Assembly: GCA_945862285.1 (NCBI GenBank)
Contig: CAMAYN010000005.1
Span: 1 to 47,153, forward strand
Source: Akkermansia muciniphila
GTDB lineage: Bacteria; Verrucomicrobiota; Verrucomicrobiia; Verrucomicrobiales; Akkermansiaceae
Length of the DNA stretch: 47,153 nt
Direction of reading: 5' to 3'
The notes beneath the pieces are model-generated. The model saw nothing but the letters and a program-made list of their open reading frames with translations. It did no database searches and was not told the DNA's origin. How positions within the stretch are numbered: position 1 is the stretch's first letter; every line of letters begins with the position of its first letter. Below are positions 42,743 through 47,153 of this stretch, piece by piece. The translations under genes were made by a program, and so were the position numbers.

Positions 42743-43630
42743 ATGAATCAAGGGACGATTCAGGAACCCATGCGTTTGCGATTTCGCGATCGCGTGATGG
42801 ATTTTCCTCGTCGCGCAGTGGTTATGGGGATTGTCAATGTGAATGACGATTCATTTTGCGGTGATGGCAGCATTGTCCAAGAAGAATGTATCAATCAGAT
42901 TTTACGTGCCATCGCAGAGGGGGCAGATGTGGTCGATATCGGAGCAGAAAGTGCTAGAACGAATCGCCCTGCCATTTCCATCGCGGAAGAGATCAAGAGA
43001 TTTGAAATGATCTTGAGTCGTTGGCCAGAGATCCTCAGCATGGCGCGTCCGTCAGATCAGGGGCAATACTGTCCGCCGATTTTATCAGCAAATACATGGC
43101 GTCCTGACGTGATTGAGGCCGTTCTCGCTCTTGGCGCTGAGTGGATCAATGACATGAGTGGGCTAACCAATTGTAGAACTGCCGAATTATGCGCCCAGCA
43201 CGATGCCGCTTTGCTGATCATGCACAGCGTAGGCGAACCAAAAGTGCCGCATTTTCATCAACGATGGGATGACATCATGGGCGAACTGGATCGATTTTTT
43301 GCGGAAAAAATTGCCCTCGCCGAACAGGCAGGTCTTTCGCGTGATCACTTGCTTCTCGACCCTGGAATTGATTTTGCGAAACAGAGAGATGACAATCTCA
43401 CCATTTACCGCGAGCTTGACCGATTATCTCATTTTCAACGCCCCATCTTGGTTCCTGTATCGCGGAAAACGGTGATTCGCGACGCATTAGGAATTGAATC
43501 GCCCAAGGAGCGTGATGCCGCCACCGTGGCAAGTATGGTCTGGTGCATGCACCACGGAGGCTTGATCTTCCGCGTCCATAACGTCGCAGCCGCGAGTCAA
43601 GTAGCGCGGCTGTTTGGCAGGCTTGAATGA
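42743..43630 (+). CDS. dihydropteroate synthase family protein, atypical
   Basis: 295 residues with a pterin-binding TIM barrel. MGIVNVNDDSF matches MGIxNVTPDSF, with a shift in the usual TPD. INDMSGL, LLLDPGIDFAKQ, the SRK motif in PVSRKTVIRDAL and the terminal RVHNV match the DHPS core (Asn, Asp, Lys, Arg and His positions). Two residues differ: GGESTRPG reads GAESARTN (Thr62 to Ala in E. coli numbering) and VDTSKP reads ANTWRP (Asp96 to Asn). It may still make dihydropteroate, or it may act on another pterin. Start and stop are well defined; it overlaps the next gene by four bases (ATGA). Confidence 0.75.
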   Translation: MNQGTIQEPMRLRFRDRVMDFPRRAVVMGIVNVNDDSFCGDGSIVQEECINQILRAIAEGADVVDIGAESARTNRPAISIAEEIKRFEMILSRWPEILSMARPSDQGQYCPPILSANTWRPDVIEAVLALGAEWINDMSGLTNCRTAELCAQHDAALLIMHSVGEPKVPHFHQRWDDIMGELDRFFAEKIALAEQAGLSRDHLLLDPGIDFAKQRDDNLTIYRELDRLSHFQRPILVPVSRKTVIRDALGIESPKERDAATVASMVWCMHHGGLIFRVHNVAAASQVARLFGRLE

Positions 43631-44043
43631 TCGGTTTTTCTATACTATTTTACAGCCATGAAAGTTTTAGCATTCATTATCTCATCGTAATTGGGGGGAT
43701 ATTGCTTCACTCATTGTCTCAGTATCCTCTCATAAAAATCCCTACGGAATCGGCGATGTCAGTAATCGAGGATAAATTTTTACGAAAAGATTTATCAACG
43801 AAAGAAAAAGCAAGTTACGATTTCTATGCAAATGTTATTAAGCGCAACCAGAGTGGGTTATCGAAATCATGGAATCGCACGTATTCGTCTTTGTTCTACC
43901 TTTTCATTGCAACCTTGATCGTAAACCTGATCCATCTTGGATGTATCGGCAGAAATGCCTATAATAAAGTGATGAGTCCATCAGAGCAGAAGATAGAAAC
44001 TAATGAAGGAGGGCTAGAAAAAAGGCCTCCGTCATGTCTTTGA
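43627..44043 (+). CDS. small membrane protein of unknown function
   Basis: 138 residues, start in an ATGA overlap with the DHPS-like gene. Two hydrophobic segments (about residues 3-31 and 88-107) flank a charged loop with FLRKDLSTKEKASYDFYANVI. The tail is polar. I do not recognise the family. Translational coupling suggests a link with the upstream gene but its nature is unknown. It is followed by a bidirectional terminator. Confidence 0.6.
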   Translation: MIGFSILFYSHESFSIHYLIVIGGILLHSLSQYPLIKIPTESAMSVIEDKFLRKDLSTKEKASYDFYANVIKRNQSGLSKSWNRTYSSLFYLFIATLIVNLIHLGCIGRNAYNKVMSPSEQKIETNEGGLEKRPPSCL

Positions 44044-44107
44044 TATTTGCTATTGAGATGAGATATTTGAACAGCACGTACGTTTTATTCATCGTCTTTT
44101 GAAGCCC

Positions 44108-44146
44108 AAAAAAAGCAGGCGATGGAGTGAACCACCGCCTGCTTTT
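44108..44146. terminator. bidirectional intrinsic terminator
   Basis: Perfect 11-bp arms, 44111-44121 and 44136-44146, with a 14-base loop. Seven A at 44108-44114 give the T-run for the minus strand (the Gfo/Idh operon), and the four T at 44143-44146 give a weaker one for the plus strand. Confidence 0.88.
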
Positions 44147-44160
44147 GCGTCGAGCTTAGA

Positions 44161-45309
44161 TTAAGAACGCTTTACATCCACCCACTGCTTGGTGCGGGCG
44201 GATTCGAGGACGGCATCGCAGACGTATTGGGTGCCGAGTGCGTGACGGAAGTCGGGGTAGTTCTTCGGTGCCTCGGGGTTTTCTAGCGATTTCAGGAATT
44301 CGTAGAGTTCGTGGGTGAAGCTGTGTTCGTAACCGAGGCAAAGGCCGGGAACCCACCAGTTGCCAGCGTAGGGTTGGTCGCCATCGGAACAGTGAATGCT
44401 GGCCCAGCCACGGCGGTCACCGGGAACGCCGTGATCGAAGTATTCGAGGCGATTGAGGTCGTGGAGATCCCAGAAGAGGGATTTTTTCTCGCCGTTGATC
44501 TCGAAGGTGTAAAGAGCCTTGTGTCCACGGGCGTAACGGGTGGATTCAAAGATGGCGAGTGAGCCGTTTTCAAAGCGGGCAAGGAAAGCGCAGGCATCGT
44601 CAATGGTGACGGGCATTTTTTCACCAGTGGCAGTGTGGACGCGCTCTTTGATGAATGTTTCAGTCATGGCGCTGACGGATACGATGTCGCCGTTGATCCA
44701 GCGGGCGGTATCGATGCAATGAGCAAGAAGGTCACCGGTGACACCAGAGCCCGCAGCGGCGGCATCAAGACGCCATAAGCCCGCGCCACCTTGGGGAAGT
44801 TCTTCGGAAATCGTCCAGTCTTGGAGGAAGTTGGCACGATAGTGGAAAATACGACCGAGTTCGCCAGCGTGGACGATATTTTTGGCATGAGTGACGGCGG
44901 GAAGAAATCGGTAATTGTACCAAACGAGGTTCGGTAGTCCCGATGCTTCTACGGCAGCGACCATGGCCTCGCCTTGATCGCCGTTGAGAGCGAGCGGTTT
45001 TTCGCAGAGAATCATTTTGCCGTGTTTGATGCATTCGAGAGCGATCTCGGCATGGGAATCATTCGGTGTGCAGATGTCCACGGCATCGATGTCCGGACGG
45101 GCGACGAGCTTACGCCAATCGGTTTCGTACGATTCGTAGCCCCATTTTTCGGCAAAGGCTTTGACTTTGGTTTCATCGCGACCGCAGATGGCTTTGCGAA
45201 CGGGGACGTATTGGGTATCGAAGAAATGGCTGACTTGGGAAAGGGCGTTCGAGTGGGTGCGGCCCATGAAGCCGTATCCGATGACGCCGACGTTTAGTTG
45301 TTTTTTCAT
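44161..45309 (-). CDS. Gfo/Idh/MocA-family oxidoreductase
   Basis: 382 residues. The N-terminal Rossmann domain has the NAD(P) motif [17 protein letters not shown], followed by [15 protein letters not shown] and ILCEKPLAL with the catalytic Lys. The C-terminal beta-sheet domain includes [15 protein letters not shown] and [12 protein letters not shown]. The substrate is an unknown sugar or cyclitol; the long 380-residue form and the partner gene point to a ketose or inositol derivative. It follows the isomerase-like gene by 18 bases, so it is the second gene of an operon. Confidence 0.92.
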   Translation of the reverse strand: MKKQLNVGVIGYGFMGRTHSNALSQVSHFFDTQYVPVRKAICGRDETKVKAFAEKWGYESYETDWRKLVARPDIDAVDICTPNDSHAEIALECIKHGKMILCEKPLALNGDQGEAMVAAVEASGLPNLVWYNYRFLPAVTHAKNIVHAGELGRIFHYRANFLQDWTISEELPQGGAGLWRLDAAAAGSGVTGDLLAHCIDTARWINGDIVSVSAMTETFIKERVHTATGEKMPVTIDDACAFLARFENGSLAIFESTRYARGHKALYTFEINGEKKSLFWDLHDLNRLEYFDHGVPGDRRGWASIHCSDGDQPYAGNWWVPGLCLGYEHSFTHELYEFLKSLENPEAPKNYPDFRHALGTQYVCDAVLESARTKQWVDVKRS

Positions 45310-45327
45310 GTAAGTAGATTTGGTGGA

Positions 45328-46332
45328 TTAGAGTGCTTTTTTGACGGAGATCATCGCCTTGAGGATGGTATTCCAGGTGGCGGGGTTTTCGAGGGTGGAG
45401 TTCGGGAACATGCAACCGTCCCAGCAGATGTGCTGGATGCCTCGTTCGGCGGCACCTTGGAGCCAGACGGCGGAGCATTTGGCGATGTCGAGTTTGCCAT
45501 TTGGATCATCGGCGGGGCAGTGGCGACCCGTTTTTTCGTGTGAACCTGTGCCGTGAACGGTGCCGTCATTTTGGGCGACGTGGAAATCGATGGTCCATGG
45601 GCGCAGGGCGGATACCATTTTTTCGTAGGCAGGCCAGAATTCTTCATCGGTGTAGCCCGGCTGAAGCAGTGCGGATTCGGGTGCGTTGTAGCCCATGAGG
45701 TAAAGGTACGTGTGGGCGAGGTCAGCTTGGAAGCCGAAGGTGCCGGGCATGCCGACGCCTTCGAGGGTGTTGAGCATCACTTCCCAAGAATGCATACCGG
45801 CCCAGCAGATTTCGCCTTCGGCAGCGATGCGTTCACCGTGTTCGGCAGCGATTTTTGCGGCTTTTTGGAAGGTATCGACGATGCGAGCGGTGTTGGCGGT
45901 GGGATTTTCTGCCCATTTTTGCACGCCAAATTCTGCGGAATCGACACGGATGGCACCGTATTTGCGGACTCCGTGGTCATTGAGGAGTTTGGCGATGCGG
46001 CAGGCTTTCTCGATGGAGAGCAGGAATTTTTCCTGTTGCTCATCGGTGCCCATGGAGGAATCGCCGACGGTGCCAGGCCAAATGGGGGCCACGAGGGTGC
46101 CGACGTTGAGGTTTTTCGCAGCAATCTTATCGGCCATGGCCTTGAGATCATCTTCGGAAATATCGGGGTCGGTGTGCGGGTGGAACAGGAAAAGATCCAC
46201 TCCATCGAATTTCTGACCATCCACCTCGGCGGCGGCGGTCATATCGAGCATTTGGTCAAGGGATATGGGTGGGTGGTCAGTGTCTGGCTCTTTGCCGACG
46301 AGACCGGGCCACATGGCGTTGTGTAGTTTCAT
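45328..46332 (-). CDS. sugar phosphate isomerase/epimerase family (xylose isomerase-like TIM barrel)
   Basis: 334 residues. The TIM-barrel pattern of AP-endonuclease-family 2 is visible: [39 protein letters not shown] with metal-site Glu, [14 protein letters not shown] with Asp and His, and [13 protein letters not shown]. The substrate is unknown. The start is the ATG at 46332. It is the first gene of the Gfo/Idh operon, a common pairing for oxidation and isomerisation of sugars in this phylum. Confidence 0.88.
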   Translation of the reverse strand: MKLHNAMWPGLVGKEPDTDHPPISLDQMLDMTAAAEVDGQKFDGVDLFLFHPHTDPDISEDDLKAMADKIAAKNLNVGTLVAPIWPGTVGDSSMGTDEQQEKFLLSIEKACRIAKLLNDHGVRKYGAIRVDSAEFGVQKWAENPTANTARIVDTFQKAAKIAAEHGERIAAEGEICWAGMHSWEVMLNTLEGVGMPGTFGFQADLAHTYLYLMGYNAPESALLQPGYTDEEFWPAYEKMVSALRPWTIDFHVAQNDGTVHGTGSHEKTGRHCPADDPNGKLDIAKCSAVWLQGAAERGIQHICWDGCMFPNSTLENPATWNTILKAMISVKKAL

Positions 46333-46700
46333 GGTGTTATCGTTTTATTTTGTTGGTTCTTGTCTGCTCCCATTGCAGGAGCATGGAGATTGGTTCTCGG
46401 TGAGGAAGCGCGAGGATAAGCGGCGAGTTCTTTTTCTGTGATCGATGAACAAAAAGCGAGCGTTTCTTTCGGGAATGAGATGGCGGTTGAGATTCGGGTT
46501 GTTACGGGCTGAATCGTTTTGGCAGACATCATGCGGTAAAGGGTTTAGCGTTTTTGCGAATGTAACCAGTATGAAAGGCGGGAAAATCCTATGTGTGGCT
46601 CGCGCGCTAGCAAGTATTTTTTCTTTTTCTGCATGGTTTTTTGAAATCGAAACGACTTCTATTTTGCTTTGATTTCGGGGAAATGGGGTTGGATTTCTGC
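46333..46700. other. non-coding gap before the sugar operon
   Basis: A 368-bp gap between the start of the isomerase-like gene and the rpmJ terminator. The only open frames in it have no recognisable domain and poor codon use, so I call no gene. It should contain the promoter and any operator of the sugar operon, but no clear -10/-35 pair stands out. Confidence 0.5.
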
Positions 46701-46737
46701 AAAAAAAAAACGTTGCGAGCGAATCGCAACGTTTTTT
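46701..46737 (-). terminator. intrinsic terminator after rpmJ
   Basis: Perfect 14-bp arms, 46705-46718 and 46724-46737, with a 5-base loop GCGAA. Ten A at 46701-46710 supply the T-run on the minus strand; a T-run on the plus strand is also present. Confidence 0.93.
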
Positions 46738-46760
46738 CAGAGTTTTCCGAGTGATGGGAA

Positions 46761-46925
46761 TTATTTTACACCTTGTTTGGATAAGCGTGTTCCCTTGGTC
46801 GCACCTTGACGAGCTTTGAATTTTGGATTGCTTTTGCAAATCACATAGAGCGTGCCTTTGCGCTTGACCACTTGGCAATCTGCATGACGACGTTTGGCTG
46901 AATTGAGAGAGGAAAGAACTTTCAT
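46761..46925 (-). CDS. rpmJ: ribosomal protein bL36
   Basis: 54 residues from the ATG at 46925. The core [20 protein letters not shown] and [19 protein letters not shown] matches L36. The zinc-binding set is reduced to two Cys in this form. A C-terminal extension of 13 residues ([13 protein letters not shown]) follows the usual RQG end. The frame stays open for 59 codons upstream (to 47102), but that stretch shows no L36 similarity and I exclude it. It ends in a strong terminator. Confidence 0.93.
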   Translation of the reverse strand: MKVLSSLNSAKRRHADCQVVKRKGTLYVICKSNPKFKARQGATKGTRLSKQGVK

Positions 46926-47153
46926 GAGTTGGTAATATTTCGTTTTGGGGGGACGAGTTTGATGTGGTGATGAAATTTGTAAAGAGAATTCTTCATTTTT
47001 TTGCGAATTGAATCCTGTAGCTGTAATTCTAGACATTATCCATGAAACAGATCGAACGAAAAAAAAGCCACAACGATTCAACGGATTTTTAAACGCGATC
47101 ATAAAAAATGCGCAATATTTGGAAAAAATGGATCAATTCTTTTTATTGCGTAC
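46926..47153. other. region upstream of rpmJ
   Basis: A 228-bp stretch to the window edge with runs of A and T. It holds the promoter region of rpmJ, but I cannot point to a specific promoter and see no other gene. Confidence 0.4.

Noticed and set aside
45553-46326. A 257-codon plus-strand frame antisense to the sugar isomerase gene
   Set aside because: It is the mirror of a well supported gene, caused by its codon bias, with no domain of its own.
46445-46672. A 75-codon plus-strand frame in the same gap
   Set aside because: No ribosome-binding site, no neighbour on the same strand and no recognisable protein features.
46345-46878. A 177-codon open frame on the minus strand before the sugar operon
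   Set aside because: It overlaps the rpmJ terminator and part of rpmJ in another frame, has no signal or domain, and its composition resembles random translation.
1-47153. CRISPR arrays, tRNA or rRNA genes, complete insertion sequences
   Set aside because: No regularly spaced repeats, no cloverleaf-like conserved segments and no transposase catalytic domain were seen on either strand; a tRNAscan or ISfinder search would be decisive.

Overview
The window is a dense bacterial chromosome segment, mostly single-copy housekeeping and envelope genes. It is probably from a Verrucomicrobiota (PVC-group) bacterium. That assignment is an inference from gene content: GlnRS present, fused RibBA, ThuA and Gfo/Idh/xylose-isomerase-like sugar genes, many short lipoproteins, and few recognisable Shine-Dalgarno sequences. 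No rRNA or tRNA gene is visible to settle it. The cell makes peptidoglycan (MurA, a class B PBP, a GH25-like protein, a DUF1287 protein) and probably respires oxygen (heme A synthase).

Layout. 1-5.9 kb (mostly -): a multi-PAS sensor gene broken at its 3' end near position 143, then murA, prmC, a SOUL-domain lipoprotein and rsmB. 6-11.1 kb: a DMT transporter, an unknown membrane protein, htpG, a divergent IF-1-like S1 protein and an orphan ABC-2 permease. 11.2-16.1 kb is the accessory part: a secreted protein with two HExxH metallopeptidase domains, a decayed RHS/polymorphic-toxin tail followed by an AT-rich lipoprotein (candidate immunity protein), a GNAT gene with a small membrane partner, an entericidin-like 56-residue lipoprotein and a secreted protein with a caspase-like His/Cys pattern. 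16.1-19.8 kb: bioB with a Cys-rich tail, deoC, a GH25-like lipoprotein and a convergent DUF1287 protein. 20-27.9 kb: a zinc-ribbon membrane protein, glnS, ctaA, an OmpA-like/coiled-coil pair, an aldehyde dehydrogenase and a small HTH protein with an inverted repeat at its start.

27.9-35 kb is a long minus-strand run: a YhaM-like nuclease, DUF2891, an ABC ATPase-permease-TPR operon, then phosphoesterase-fur-trpA. 35-41.2 kb: a PBP2-like transpeptidase, then the minus-strand cluster YiiX-like/NUDIX/tcdA/ribBA. 41.4-47.1 kb: HU, a ThuA protein, an atypical dihydropteroate synthase, a small membrane protein, a two-gene Gfo/Idh + sugar isomerase operon, and rpmJ. Four strong intrinsic terminators are visible (27842, 41767, 44108, 46701).

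The best candidates for something new are the tandem-HExxH secreted protein, the RHS-tail/lipoprotein remnant, the caspase-like secreted protein, the DHPS with two replaced active-site residues, and the insertion-like break in the PAS gene. No CRISPR array, complete transposon, prophage or recognisable defence operon is visible.
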